64,000 bases of DNA from Chryseobacterium sp. Marseille-Q5410 (lineage in GTDB: Bacteria; Bacteroidota; Bacteroidia; Flavobacteriales; Weeksellaceae): NCBI GenBank assembly GCA_946892665.1, contig CAMPOT010000001.1, forward strand, positions 620,001 to 684,000, read 5' to 3'. The first letter of the stretch is position 1. Every line of letters starts with the position of its first letter. A program made the translations under genes and the position numbers. Positions 41,611 through 51,261 of this stretch are shown one piece after another. The notes under the pieces were generated by a model. That model made no database searches. It worked only from the letters and a program-made list of their open reading frames with translations, and was not told where the DNA came from.

Positions 41611-43425
41611 TTATTTCTTTTTGTTCGCCTGCTGCTGCTGAATTTTCTGCTGCTCTTGTGCTTTTTCCATCATCTCGCGCATTCTTTTCTGGAATTTGCC
41701 TTCTTTTTTAGGCTCTTTTTGCTTGTTAGCTTGAATTTGAGCATGGATTTTTTCCTCATCAAGAATCCAATATTTAATTACTAAAATGATTAGGATGTTG
41801 ATTGCGTTGGAAACGAAGTAATACCACGATAAACCGGATGCAGAAGTATTCAAGAAGAAAAGGAACGTGATGGGGAAGATGTACATCAGTACTTTCATGT
41901 TAGGCATTCCTTCTTGCTGTGGTTGCTGCATATTCCCGGAAGTCATCACGGTATAGATTAAAATTACAATCGTACATGCAATGGCAAAAATACTGAGGTG
42001 ATCTCCCAAAAATGGTATATGGAACGGTAATTTAATAACGTCATCATAAGCGGTAAGATCTTTTGCAAACCAAAAACTTTTACCTCTAAGGTCAATCATA
42101 TTCGGGAAGAAGCGGAACAATGCATAGAAAATTGGAATCTGAAGCAATGCCGGTAAACAGCCTGCCATTTGGTTCACCCCGGCTTTTCGGTAGATGGCCA
42201 TGATTTCCTGTTGCTTTTTCATCGGATCTGCATCCTTGAATTTGGCATTCACTTCATCAATTTCAGGGCGAATTACCTTCATCATTGCGCTCAGTTTATG
42301 CTGCTTGAACATCACCGGTGAAAGAATGATTTTTACAATAATCGTCATTACGAAAATAACCCAGCCTGCGGCTAAGCCCCAACTGGAGATCAGGTTATAC
42401 ATCGGGATAAAGAACCATCTGTTCAAACTTCCGATAAACGACCATCCTAATGGGAGTAATTCGTCAAAATTTTTGTTGTAAGATTTTAATAAAGGCAAAT
42501 CCAATGGCATAAAGTACCATTTAAAGTTTTGGTTCAGTTCGTTTCCTGCTAAATCAACCTGGCCATTGAAGTTGAATTTTTTCAGGAATTCGCCTTCTTC
42601 GATCATTTCCTGGGAGCCTTTAGAGTTTTTGAATCCGTGCTGAGGTTCGATTACTGCAGAGAAAAACTGTTGTTTCACCGCAAGCCAGTTCAATGTTTCG
42701 TCGGGTTCGTCCATGGTGTTTCTACCGTCGTAATCGAAACTCTTGTAATCGTTAAAACTGTAATTGAATTCGGTGTGCGTCTGTTCTTGTGAACGGCCTT
42801 TCTCCATTTCTCTTGCGCTGAAGTCCCAAACAAAATCCGCCTTGGAATCTGCTACCAGACGCGATAAACCTTGGGTTTTCACATTGAAATCGACCGTGTA
42901 TTTATCCAACAGGGTATAAATGAATTGGATTAAAGCACCATTGGCATTAGCTTGCATGGTTACGCTGTTTCCGCTCTGAATCGGGGTAAAAACTAAATCC
43001 TTAGTATTAAAGGTTTTACCTGTTTTATCTTTAAATTGAAATCCGTAAGATGAATTGTTTTTATCAAAAATCAATAGATCCTTGTCATTTTTGTCAGTAT
43101 TTTTATTGTAAGCTTTGTACTCGTTGAGCTGTACCGTAGTGATTTGTCCACCCAAAGTAGAAATACCTAGGCTCAACTCTTTGTTTTTCAGTTGTACTTG
43201 CTGGATTGAGGTGGTTTTCACACTGTCATTCAAATTGGTCGCCAACGCTGGTTTAGTGGGATTTTGTACGGAGCTTTGCGTGGTTTGAGTTTTGTTTTGT
43301 GCATCCAGTAATGCCTGTTCTTTGGCTTGCTTATTTTGAAAATAAAACATTGCACCGATAAGAATGAGTGAAAACAGGGCGAAACTGATCAATTGATTTT
43401 TATCTAAACCGTTATTTTGCTGCAT
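41611..43425 (-). CDS. yidC: Membrane protein insertase YidC
   Basis: The ATG at 43423-43425 (MQQNNGLDKNQLISFALFSL) is preferred over a GTG at 43473, giving 604 residues. The order is: first membrane helix, a large periplasmic beta domain (~60-360), then the conserved core (LNRWFFIPMYNLISSWGLAA; AGCLPALLQIPIFYALFRFF) with five helices and a basic tail rich in Lys and Gln (KEGKFQKRMREMMEKAQEQQ). YidC inserts membrane proteins with or without SecYEG. It follows pyrG on the minus strand, each with its own terminator. Confidence 0.97.
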   Translation of the reverse strand: MQQNNGLDKNQLISFALFSLILIGAMFYFQNKQAKEQALLDAQNKTQTTQSSVQNPTKPALATNLNDSVKTTSIQQVQLKNKELSLGISTLGGQITTVQLNEYKAYNKNTDKNDKDLLIFDKNNSSYGFQFKDKTGKTFNTKDLVFTPIQSGNSVTMQANANGALIQFIYTLLDKYTVDFNVKTQGLSRLVADSKADFVWDFSAREMEKGRSQEQTHTEFNYSFNDYKSFDYDGRNTMDEPDETLNWLAVKQQFFSAVIEPQHGFKNSKGSQEMIEEGEFLKKFNFNGQVDLAGNELNQNFKWYFMPLDLPLLKSYNKNFDELLPLGWSFIGSLNRWFFIPMYNLISSWGLAAGWVIFVMTIIVKIILSPVMFKQHKLSAMMKVIRPEIDEVNAKFKDADPMKKQQEIMAIYRKAGVNQMAGCLPALLQIPIFYALFRFFPNMIDLRGKSFWFAKDLTAYDDVIKLPFHIPFLGDHLSIFAIACTIVILIYTVMTSGNMQQPQQEGMPNMKVLMYIFPITFLFFLNTSASGLSWYYFVSNAINILIILVIKYWILDEEKIHAQIQANKQKEPKKEGKFQKRMREMMEKAQEQQKIQQQQANKKK

Positions 43426-43550
43426 CTTTTTTAATTGATTATTTGATGATTGGGCAGCTTTTTCTAGAAACACTGCACCTTTTAATTTTGGCTGACAAAA
43501 ATACAGAATTTTTTGTCAATGAAGAATAATTTGTCAACTCATTTAAAAAC

Positions 43551-43585
43551 AGAGAGATAAAAAACATTGTGTCTTTTATCTCTCT
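43551..43585 (-). terminator. pyrG terminator
   Basis: AGAGAGATAAAA (43551-43562) and TTTTATCTCTCT (43574-43585) form a perfect 12-bp stem with an 11-nt loop, 5 nt after the pyrG stop on the minus strand. Confidence 0.88.
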
Positions 43586-43590
43586 GGAAT

Positions 43591-45198
43591 TTATTTTTTG
43601 GTTGCTGCTTTTATCAAAGCTTTAAAGAGCGGATGCGGCGATGCCACCGTACTTTTGTATTCGGGATGGTACTGTACACCGATGTAGAACGGATGGTTTT
43701 TAAGTTCAAGGGTTTCCACCAATCCGGTTTCCGGGTTTACGCCACTAGGAGCCAGTCCGTTCTTTTCGAATTCTTCTTTATACTCGGAATTAAATTCATA
43801 GCGGTGGCGATGTCTTTCGGAGATATTTTTGGATCCGTATATTTCAAAAAGTGTGGAGGTGGGCTTCAGGCTGCATTTCCATGCGCCCAATCTCATGGTT
43901 CCGCCTTTGTGCACTACATTTTTCTGTTCTTCCATTAATGAAATTACAGGGTCTGGAGTGGAGGTGTCGAATTCCATAGAGTTGGATTTTGCGTATCCTA
44001 AAACGTTTCTGGCAAACTCAATCGTCATGATTTGCATTCCTAAACATATTCCTAATAAAGGAATATTATTTTCACGGGCGTATTTGGCTGCGGAAATTTT
44101 ACCTTCTATACCTCTGTCACCAAATCCAGGTGCAATCAGCATTCCGTCGATTCCACTTAAGTTTTCTTGAATATTATCTTCGGTCAGGTCGCCACTGTAC
44201 ACCCATCGGACATTAACCTCTGTTTCCAGATCTGCGCCTGCGTGGATAAATGCTTCTGCAATAGATTTATAGGAGTCTTGAAGAGAAACATATTTACCAA
44301 CCAAAGCAATCTCGACGCTTTTTTTAGGGTTTTTATACCTCTTCAGGAAACCTTTCCAATCTTTTAAATCAGCATCTTTGTCGGATTTTAGGTTGAGCTC
44401 CTTTAATACAACATCATCAAAGTTTTGTTTCTGCAAATAGAGTGGAACTTCATAGATGGTTTCGAGGTCGCGACATTCAATAACATTATCTAATGAAACA
44501 TTGCAAAATTGAGCGAGTTTTGCGCGCTGTTCTTTTGGTATTTTATGCTCGGTGCGGCATACCAGAACGTCGGCTTGGATTCCGCTTTCCATCAGTTGAC
44601 GCACAGAATGCTGCGATGGTTTGGTTTTCAGTTCACCGCTGGAAGCAAGGTAAGGAAGCAATGTAAGGTGAATCACCATAGAATTACTTTCGCCGAGTTC
44701 CCACTTCAGCTGTCGTACACTTTCAATATAAGGAAGCGACTCGATGTCGCCTACCGTTCCACCTATTTCGGTGATGATGATATCGTAATTTTGTTTAGCA
44801 AGAATTTTTATTCTTCGCTTAATTTCATTGGTGATGTGAGGGATTACCTGTACTGTTTTCCCCAAGAAATCACCTTTTCTTTCTTTCTCGATAACGGTTT
44901 GGTAGATTTTCCCGGTCGTTACGTTATTGTTTTGGGAAGTGGCAGAATTCAGGAATCTTTCGTAGTGTCCCAAATCCAGATCCGTTTCCGCGCCATCTTC
45001 GGTTACGTAGCATTCGCCGTGTTCATAAGGATTTAAGGTTCCTGGGTCGATATTGATATAAGGATCAAGCTTTTGAATGGTGACATTGAAGCCTCGGGAT
45101 TTTAGGAGAAGTCCCAAAGAAGCGGAAACAATTCCTTTTCCCAAAGATGAAGTTACACCTCCCGTTACGAAGATGTATTTGGTGTTCTTTTTACTCAT
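43591..45198 (-). CDS. pyrG: CTP synthase
   Basis: The ATG at 45196-45198 (MSKKNTKYIFVTGGVTSSLG) is the family-like start and gives 535 residues. The N-terminal amidoligase domain has GGVTSSLGKGIVSASLGLLL, the KLDPYINIDPGTLNPYEHGE metal and UTP site and CRTEHKIPKEQRAKLA. The C-terminal glutaminase has the catalytic Cys in LLGICLGMQIM and the His/Glu in QYHPEYKS. The enzyme makes CTP from UTP with glutamine nitrogen. It is monocistronic here, upstream of yidC, and divergent from the M4 protease gene. Confidence 0.98.
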   Translation of the reverse strand: MSKKNTKYIFVTGGVTSSLGKGIVSASLGLLLKSRGFNVTIQKLDPYINIDPGTLNPYEHGECYVTEDGAETDLDLGHYERFLNSATSQNNNVTTGKIYQTVIEKERKGDFLGKTVQVIPHITNEIKRRIKILAKQNYDIIITEIGGTVGDIESLPYIESVRQLKWELGESNSMVIHLTLLPYLASSGELKTKPSQHSVRQLMESGIQADVLVCRTEHKIPKEQRAKLAQFCNVSLDNVIECRDLETIYEVPLYLQKQNFDDVVLKELNLKSDKDADLKDWKGFLKRYKNPKKSVEIALVGKYVSLQDSYKSIAEAFIHAGADLETEVNVRWVYSGDLTEDNIQENLSGIDGMLIAPGFGDRGIEGKISAAKYARENNIPLLGICLGMQIMTIEFARNVLGYAKSNSMEFDTSTPDPVISLMEEQKNVVHKGGTMRLGAWKCSLKPTSTLFEIYGSKNISERHRHRYEFNSEYKEEFEKNGLAPSGVNPETGLVETLELKNHPFYIGVQYHPEYKSTVASPHPLFKALIKAATKK

Positions 45199-45442
45199 TA
45201 GATTAGGTTTGTGCAAAGTTAGGGTAAAAAATAATATCGAACAATTTCCCGCATTTTTATTTCAAATATGGTTTGGAGTTGTTTTTTAAATCCGTCAAAA
45301 TGACAGATTGATAAGTTTTATGGAAAAACGATGATATTTTGTCGATTTTAATTAATTAAATTTTATAAAAATTTACTTTTTAATTGTGGTTCTGAATAAA
45401 ATTGTTAATTTAACCGAATTAAATTATAAAAAATAAAATTAT

Positions 45443-48178
45443 ATGAAAAAACATCTATCCCTGATTGGTGTTCTTGGATTTTTACTTGCAGGAAACCTTA
45501 GTGTTTCTGCACAAGAGTTTATCAATAAAAAGATTACCGACTCCAATGGAAACATAAGCCTGATTACATTAAAAGAGAATTCTAATGTGACTTCTGCACA
45601 AGTTCCGGCTTTGATGAGACAGTTGCTGAATCTTTCACCGCAGACTGAAATGAAAATTGTAAAGTCTGAAAATTATTTTACCGGAAATCTTCATGATGAG
45701 AAATACCAAATGTATTTTAATAATATTAAGGTAGAATTCGGGGAATATCATGTTCATTATAAAAACGGAAATTTAACCAGCATGAATGGTGAAGTGTTCA
45801 GTACCTCTGGTGTGAATACTCAACCCGCAATTTCAGCAAGCAAAGCATTCGATCACGCTTTAAAAAGTGTGAACGCCAACAAATACATGTGGGAAGATGC
45901 GGAATATGTAAAACAAAATGGTTACACCAAACCTGTAGGTGAGATGGTTCTACTGCCACTTCCACAACAAGGCGGCGCTTATCAATTGGTACTGGCTTAT
46001 AAATTCGACATTTATGCTGCGCAGCCGATCAGCAGAGCCAATATTTATGTGGATGCAACCAGTGGCCGAGTGATTGCTACCGATGCGATCATGAAACACG
46101 CCCACAAGCCGGGCAGCTTATCTTATGAGGATCATCATTCAACTTCTGTTGCGCCACACGCTTCAATCGTTGAAACTTTGGTTACTGGTACTGCAGAAAC
46201 CCGATACAGCGGAACGAAAAGTATAGAAACCACTTTATCAGGAACGAATTATATTCTTCAGGAAGCAACCCGAGGAAATGGAGTGAGAACCTTCAACTCA
46301 CAGAAATCACAATCGACATCAACAACCACCAATTTCATCGACGCTGATAATAACTGGACCGCGGCAGAGTTTGATAATGCCAATTCCGACAACGCAGCTT
46401 TGGATGCACATTGGGGGGTAGGCAAAACTTATGATTATTTCAAAGAAACATTTAATAGAAATAGTTACAATAATGCAGGAGCACTATTAAAAAGTTATGT
46501 GCATTATGGTAATGCATACGAAAATGCAGGATGGACCGGTTCTGAAATGGTTTATGGAGATGGAGCCAATACCTTCAAACCACTTACCGCTTTTGATGTT
46601 ACCGCGCATGAGCTTGGTCACGCAGTTTGCCAATCGACCGCTAACCTGGCTTACCAAAGAGAATCAGGAGCGATTAATGAAGGGCTTTCTGATATTTGGG
46701 GAGCTTTAGTGGAATATACCTATGCTCCGGATAAACAAAACTTCTTGATCGGGGAAGAGATTACCAAAGTTGCACCGGGATATTTAAGATCCATGAGTAA
46801 CCCGAAATCAGGACTCAGCCCGCAACCAGATACCTATCGCGGAATCAACTGGAAACCGGCAACCGTAGAAGAAGGTTGTGTAACTCCTGGTTCGTCTACC
46901 AATGATAATTGTGGAGTGCATTACAACAGTGGGGTTTTGAATCACTGGTTTTACATTTTGGTACAAGGGAAGACGGGGGTTAATGATTTAGGCAAATCGT
47001 ACAGTGTTACAGGAATCGGCTTCCTGAAAGCTGCACAGATTGTATACCGCCTGGAAACAACCTATCTTACCGCAAATTCCAATTATATCAATGCCAGAAA
47101 CTTTGGCGTACAAGCAGCGCAAGAATTATTTGGAGTAGATTCTCCTGAAGCTATTGCCACTCAAAATGCATTTTACGCAGTTGGTTTGGGACTGAAATAT
47201 CTCACAACTCCCGATACAACTCCGCCGACAATTCCTACAAACTTGCAGGCTAACAATACTACCGGGAATACGACCAACTTAGTGTGGAATCCATCAACAG
47301 ATAACGAAGACTTGTTAGGATACGAAGTGTATAAAGAAGATGCGAAAATCGCTACCGTTACCGTTCCAAATTATAAAGCGACCGGCTTGAGTTTAAGTAC
47401 CACTTATAATTTCAAAGTACGAGCGATTGATGCTTATGACAATGTTTCAGACTACAGTAATGTGTTGCCGGTAACCACTACAGATGTTCCAGATTATTGT
47501 ACTTCGCAGGGAAATAGTACGGCTGACGAAAGAATTCAAAGAGTTCAGTTTGGAACCATCGATAATGCAAGTACAGGAACTGCCGGTTATGAAAATTTCA
47601 CCAACTTAGTGACCGAAATAGAAAGAGAAAAAACGTATCCAATTACCATTACTCCAACCTGGACAGGAACTACTTATAATGAAGGTTATGCTGTATTTAT
47701 CGATTGGAACGGCGATGGTGATTTTACCGATAGTGGTGAAACAGCATTTACCAAAGCAGCTTCCAAAACGACACCGATTGTAGGTGAGATCACAGTGCCT
47801 GCAGGTGCTGTACTGAAAAAAGTACGAATGAGAGTGTCCATGAAATATAATGCTATTCCAACCTCTTGTGAAACATTTAGTTATGGCCAAGTAGAGGACT
47901 ATTCAGTAGAAATCAAAGAAGTTCTGGCTAACAATGAAGTTGCAGCGAATGGTAAAGAGTTTAATATTTTCCCTAATCCAGTCAAAGATGTGGTCAACAT
48001 TCAATCTAAAGGAAGTGGCGAATTGACTTACCAAATTATCAATACTGCAGGTCAGGTAGTTTTGAGTGGTAAAACTACAGGAAAAACGATTAATGCACAG
48101 CGTTTAACCTCCGGAGCTTATCTTCTTAAAATAGAAAATAACGGAGTTAGCTCTACCCATAAGTTCATCAAGAACTAA
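45443..48178 (+). CDS. Secreted M4 (thermolysin-like) metallopeptidase with type IX sorting domain
   Basis: The 911-residue preproprotein has a signal peptide ending SVSAQ (~1-24) and an FTP/PepSY-type propeptide (~40-220). The M4 catalytic domain carries HELGH (389-393) and Glu413 in NEGLSD (20 residues after the second His, as in thermolysin), with the later His in DNCGVHYNSG. A fibronectin type III domain follows (~593-680), then a GEVED domain with a calcium-binding-like loop DWNGDGDFTDSGE and a C-terminal type IX sorting signal (FNIFPNPVKD...KFIKN). It should be exported by Sec, matured and released or surface-attached by type IX secretion to digest proteins. Confidence 0.96.
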   Translation: MKKHLSLIGVLGFLLAGNLSVSAQEFINKKITDSNGNISLITLKENSNVTSAQVPALMRQLLNLSPQTEMKIVKSENYFTGNLHDEKYQMYFNNIKVEFGEYHVHYKNGNLTSMNGEVFSTSGVNTQPAISASKAFDHALKSVNANKYMWEDAEYVKQNGYTKPVGEMVLLPLPQQGGAYQLVLAYKFDIYAAQPISRANIYVDATSGRVIATDAIMKHAHKPGSLSYEDHHSTSVAPHASIVETLVTGTAETRYSGTKSIETTLSGTNYILQEATRGNGVRTFNSQKSQSTSTTTNFIDADNNWTAAEFDNANSDNAALDAHWGVGKTYDYFKETFNRNSYNNAGALLKSYVHYGNAYENAGWTGSEMVYGDGANTFKPLTAFDVTAHELGHAVCQSTANLAYQRESGAINEGLSDIWGALVEYTYAPDKQNFLIGEEITKVAPGYLRSMSNPKSGLSPQPDTYRGINWKPATVEEGCVTPGSSTNDNCGVHYNSGVLNHWFYILVQGKTGVNDLGKSYSVTGIGFLKAAQIVYRLETTYLTANSNYINARNFGVQAAQELFGVDSPEAIATQNAFYAVGLGLKYLTTPDTTPPTIPTNLQANNTTGNTTNLVWNPSTDNEDLLGYEVYKEDAKIATVTVPNYKATGLSLSTTYNFKVRAIDAYDNVSDYSNVLPVTTTDVPDYCTSQGNSTADERIQRVQFGTIDNASTGTAGYENFTNLVTEIEREKTYPITITPTWTGTTYNEGYAVFIDWNGDGDFTDSGETAFTKAASKTTPIVGEITVPAGAVLKKVRMRVSMKYNAIPTSCETFSYGQVEDYSVEIKEVLANNEVAANGKEFNIFPNPVKDVVNIQSKGSGELTYQIINTAGQVVLSGKTTGKTINAQRLTSGAYLLKIENNGVSSTHKFIKN

Positions 48179-48200
48179 ATTTAAAGTTTGTTTTTTTTTA

Positions 48201-48231
48201 AGACTGTCAATTTTCTGGCAGTCTTTTTTTT
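48201..48231 (+). terminator. Terminator of the M4 protease gene
   Basis: AAGACTG (48201-48207) and CAGTCTT (48220-48226) form a stem followed by a run of nine or more T, 22 nt after the stop. Confidence 0.85.
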
Positions 48232-48279
48232 TTGATTTTAATTAATGTTTAATAAATTTTTGTTGCGTATTTTTACCCC

Positions 48280-49626
48280 ATGGCAAAAGTGAAAAAAGCA
48301 TATTTCTGTCAGAACTGCGGCTCCCAATATCCGCAGTGGCTCGGACAATGCAAAAATTGTGGCGAATGGAATACTTTGGTAGAAGAAATTGTTGAAAAAT
48401 CCCCTGCTAAAAGCTACTCCGAAAGATCGAAACAGCATATCATTAACATTATTGAAGTGGAAACTTACGAGGAACCAAGAATTAAAACGCCTTCCGAAGA
48501 ACTCAATCGTGTTTTGGGTGGCGGAATTGTTTTAGGTTCCGTGACTTTAATTGGTGGCGAACCGGGAATTGGAAAATCTACATTGCTTCTTCAATTGGCT
48601 TTGAAAATGAAGAAAAAAATTCTTTATGTTTCCGGTGAAGAAAGTGCCTCGCAAATTAAAATGCGTGCCGATCGATTGACGGAACTTCAGAACCCACATT
48701 GCTATCTTTTCACTGAAACTTCATTAGAAAAAATCCTTCATGAAGCTAAAAAATTAGCTCCCGATTTTGTTATTATTGACTCCATTCAAACCCTGCAAAG
48801 TCAGTTGATTGAAAGTTCACCCGGAACCGTTTCCCAAATTCGCGAGTGCTCCAATGAAATCATAAAATTCGCAAAGGAAACCAACACGCCCGTTTTCCTG
48901 GTTGGTCATATCACCAAAGACGGACAAATTGCCGGACCAAAAGTTTTGGAACACATGGTAGATGTTGTCTTAAATTTTGATGGCGACAGAAATCACCTGT
49001 TCCGATTATTGCGCGCCAATAAAAACCGTTTTGGTTCTACCGCCGAAATCGGAATTTACGAAATGGTTTCGCAAGGTTTGAAAGAGATTAAAAATCCATC
49101 GGAAATATTAATTACCAAAAAGTTTGAGGAGCTTTCCGGAAACTCCGTTGCGGTAACTTTGGAAGGAAATCGCCCGATGCTGATCGAAATTCAGGCATTG
49201 GTAAGTACCGCGGTTTACGGAACGCCACAAAGAAGTTGTACCGGTTTCGATTCGAAACGGTTGAATATGTTGTTGGCCGTTTTGGAAAAACGCGCAGGTT
49301 TTCAGTTGGGTGCGAAAGACGTTTTCCTGAATATCACAGGTGGTATCAAAACGGATGATCCGGCTTTGGATTTAGCGGTGGTTGCTTCCGTTTTATCGAG
49401 CAACGAAGATATTGCCATTTCCGAACATTTTTGTTTTGCCGGAGAAATAGGGTTGAGTGGAGAAATTCGCCCGGTTTCCCAAATCGAACAGAGAATTTCT
49501 GAAGCCGAAAAATTGGGTTACGACAAGATTTTTGTTAGTAATTTGAATAAAATTCCAAAAAAGAATTTCGGAATTACCATTGTTGAGGTAAGTAAAATTG
49601 AGGATTTTCACGAGCACCTATTTTAG
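48280..49626 (+). CDS. radA: DNA repair protein RadA
   Basis: The 448-residue protein opens with the zinc finger CQNCGSQYPQWLGQCKNCGE (Cys4, residues ~10-29). It continues with the RecA-like ATPase (GGEPGIGKSTLLLQL Walker A; FVIIDSIQTL Walker B), the RadA-specific KNRFG motif in RANKNRFGSTAEIGIYEM and a C-terminal Lon-protease-like domain (ALDLAVVASVLSSNEDIAIS) without the protease catalytic pair. RadA is a hexameric helicase that drives branch migration in recombination. It is followed by a four-helix-bundle gene flanked by heptad arrays. Confidence 0.97.
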   Translation: MAKVKKAYFCQNCGSQYPQWLGQCKNCGEWNTLVEEIVEKSPAKSYSERSKQHIINIIEVETYEEPRIKTPSEELNRVLGGGIVLGSVTLIGGEPGIGKSTLLLQLALKMKKKILYVSGEESASQIKMRADRLTELQNPHCYLFTETSLEKILHEAKKLAPDFVIIDSIQTLQSQLIESSPGTVSQIRECSNEIIKFAKETNTPVFLVGHITKDGQIAGPKVLEHMVDVVLNFDGDRNHLFRLLRANKNRFGSTAEIGIYEMVSQGLKEIKNPSEILITKKFEELSGNSVAVTLEGNRPMLIEIQALVSTAVYGTPQRSCTGFDSKRLNMLLAVLEKRAGFQLGAKDVFLNITGGIKTDDPALDLAVVASVLSSNEDIAISEHFCFAGEIGLSGEIRPVSQIEQRISEAEKLGYDKIFVSNLNKIPKKNFGITIVEVSKIEDFHEHLF

Positions 49627-49635
49627 AAGTAGAAT

Positions 49636-49691
49636 GTTTGGAGGATGGCGTATGAAGTATTAGGTATGAAGTATTAGGTATGAAGTAGGAA
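49636..49691. repeat. Heptanucleotide array, left end of copy 1
   Basis: Eight 7-mers in register: GTTTGGA, GGATGGC, then GTATGAA and GTATTAG alternating (five units), then GTAGGAA. The outermost two 7-mers form the terminal inverted repeat shared with the right array. Confidence 0.85.
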
Positions 49692-49733
49692 GTGGTGTTT
49701 ACAGTAATGAAATAATTTATAAAAAGTGAAGTT

Positions 49734-50087
49734 ATGGGTGATATAGTCCGTGATTTGAGTTTCCAGTTTGCTTTGGATATCATTGAACTTTATAAATATT
49801 TAGTTTCCGAAAAGAAAGAATTAGTGATGAGTAAGCAGTTATTGCGATCCGGCACTTCTATAGGAGCGAATCTTCGCGAGGCTAAAAATGCACAGTCGCC
49901 GGGAGATTTTATCCATAAAAACGCCGTTGCCCAGAAGAAGTGTGATGAATCCCTATACTGGCTGGAGCTTTTGACAGCATCAGGATATATTTCAGAAAGT
50001 AAATTTCAAGAACTGAATGAAAAGGCAACTTCTTTATTAAAGATAATTAAAAGTATCATCCTCACCAAAAAACAAAATTTAAAATAA
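49734..50087 (+). CDS. Four-helix-bundle protein, 23S rRNA intervening-sequence-protein-like
   Basis: The 117-residue protein has the family plan: LSFQFALDIIELYKYLVSEK in helix one, the LLRSGTSIGANLREAKNAQS signature, HKNAVAQKKCDESLYWLELL and a final basic helix. Family members were first seen as ORFs in intervening sequences of bacterial 23S rRNA genes, but many lie outside rRNA, as here. They form pentamers with a basic surface; the function is unknown. The gene lies between heptad arrays that carry an inverted terminal repeat. It differs clearly from the second family member at 55065, so the two are not recent copies of one another. Confidence 0.9.
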   Translation: MGDIVRDLSFQFALDIIELYKYLVSEKKELVMSKQLLRSGTSIGANLREAKNAQSPGDFIHKNAVAQKKCDESLYWLELLTASGYISESKFQELNEKATSLLKIIKSIILTKKQNLK

Positions 50088-50088
50088 G

Positions 50089-50168
50089 CATTCCTCCATC
50101 CTCCATTCATCCTCCATCCTTCATCCTCCATCCTTCATCCTTCATCCCTCATCCCTTATCCTCCAAAC
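50089..50168. repeat. Heptanucleotide array, right end of copy 1
   Basis: Mostly 7-mers of the CATCCTC / CATCCTT / CATCCCT type, with one irregular step near 50104-50107, ending in ATCCTCCAAAC (50158-50168). It reads in the opposite orientation to the left array. It is also the direct upstream region of acpH. Confidence 0.85.
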
Positions 50169-50169
50169 T

Positions 50170-50748
50170 ATGAATTTCCTTGCCCATTCTTATCTCACAT
50201 TTTCCGATGAACACATTGTCGGACAGTTTTTGCAAGATTTTATCCCAAACAAAGACCGCTTTTCTTTCTCTGAGGGAATCGGCCAAGGAATTACTTTGCA
50301 TCGTGCAATCGATACTTTTACCGATGCACATCCTGAAATTCATGAAGCTAAAAAGGTGTTCAGTCCTTTAGTTAGGCTCTATGCGGGTGCGTTTGTGGAT
50401 GTGGCTTTTGATTATTTTTTAGCCAATTCATTACCTGATAAAACTTTGAAAGACCATTCTGAAAGGGTATATAGAGTTTTGAGAAATCATGAAAAACTTT
50501 TCCCGGAAAACTTTCATCGAATGCTCGACAGTATGGAAAAAGACAATTGGTTGTACAATTATCGGGAAGATTGGGGGATTAAATTTTCCATTCAAAATGT
50601 GCTCAACAAAGCGAAATACTTAGATAAAAACACTCCTGTTTTTGACGTGTTTTTACAAAATAAAGCTCAGCTAAAAATTCATTTTGATGGTTTTTTCCCG
50701 GATATTTTGAGAGAGGCTCAAAGAATTAATGAAAGGTTCAAGCATTAA
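50170..50748 (+). CDS. Acyl-carrier-protein phosphodiesterase (AcpH, DUF479)
   Basis: The 192-residue protein starts MNFLAHSYLTFSDEHIVGQF and shows the DUF479 landmarks GIGQGITLHRAIDTFTDAHP, VRLYAGAFVDVAFDYFLANS and the helical core of the HD-like fold. In E. coli, AcpH removes the phosphopantetheine arm from holo-ACP. Here the His and Asp residues of the metal site (LHRAIDTFTD) are present. The ATG lies one base after a heptad array that ends the preceding unit, so its native promoter has been moved or replaced. It converges on the DUF6702 gene with a 4-nt overlap of the two 3' ends. Confidence 0.88.
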   Translation: MNFLAHSYLTFSDEHIVGQFLQDFIPNKDRFSFSEGIGQGITLHRAIDTFTDAHPEIHEAKKVFSPLVRLYAGAFVDVAFDYFLANSLPDKTLKDHSERVYRVLRNHEKLFPENFHRMLDSMEKDNWLYNYREDWGIKFSIQNVLNKAKYLDKNTPVFDVFLQNKAQLKIHFDGFFPDILREAQRINERFKH

Positions 50749-51260
50749 AAGTTCTGATATAAATACCGATCCGGATAATTTAATCTCTGGCTTTTTCGGT
50801 TTCCGTTGACAATGATGTGGATGATGTTCATTTGGTCATCGAAAAAATTGTAGAGCAAACTTACAGCAGTTTCTACTTTTTTCGGAGGATTTGTTTTTTC
50901 AGATTCCAAATAGATGTTCACGGATTCGCTGTCTTCTTCGTATCCAATGTAATTGATTTTCAAGAATTTATTATCCGCTTTTAGTTTTAGGTATTCTTCA
51001 CAATATTGAATCAAATAAGCATTAATCTGGTTTTTATATTGATCATCATTAAAATGAACCGCTTTTCCGTATTTTTCTTTCAAGGCGTTTTCCAAATCAT
51101 CCAAAAAAAACTTGCCGCTTATTTCAAATGTTTTCGATTTAGAATTATAGTTAAATTCAACCGAACCAACATGATAGGGATGTAAATCTTCGATGAGCAG
51201 TGACTTGGAAAAAGCTGTTGTAAATAAGAAAGCGAAAAGGATTAGGAGGATTTTTTTCAT
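50745..51260 (-). CDS. DUF6702-family exported protein
   Basis: The 171-residue product has a signal peptide (MKKILLILFAFLFTTAFS) and a beta-rich domain with HPYHVGSVEFNYNSKSKTFE near the N-terminus, FLDDLENALKEKYG in the middle and RLNYPDRYLYQNF at the end. That is the pattern of the DUF6702 family common in Flavobacteriia, where the gene is often near an M1 peptidase and a HupE-like gene, as here. It should be periplasmic or surface-exposed. The function is unknown. Confidence 0.8.
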   Translation of the reverse strand: MKKILLILFAFLFTTAFSKSLLIEDLHPYHVGSVEFNYNSKSKTFEISGKFFLDDLENALKEKYGKAVHFNDDQYKNQINAYLIQYCEEYLKLKADNKFLKINYIGYEEDSESVNIYLESEKTNPPKKVETAVSLLYNFFDDQMNIIHIIVNGNRKSQRLNYPDRYLYQNF

Positions 51261-51261
51261 T

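Larger units (their letters stand above)
49636..50168. mobile_element. Putative compact unit: four-helix-bundle gene between inverted heptad arrays (copy 1)
   Basis: The unit is bordered by a perfect 11-bp inverted repeat, GTTTGGAGGAT at 49636-49646 and ATCCTCCAAAC at 50158-50168. Each end continues inward as a heptanucleotide array, and the single gene between them is 49734-50087. The right end stops one base before the ATG of acpH, so the unit was placed directly against that gene. No transposase is encoded and no target-site duplication is obvious. Mobility is inferred from the borders and from the second, similar unit in groESL. Alternatively these could be ordinary intergenic repeats around a native gene. 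Confidence 0.5.
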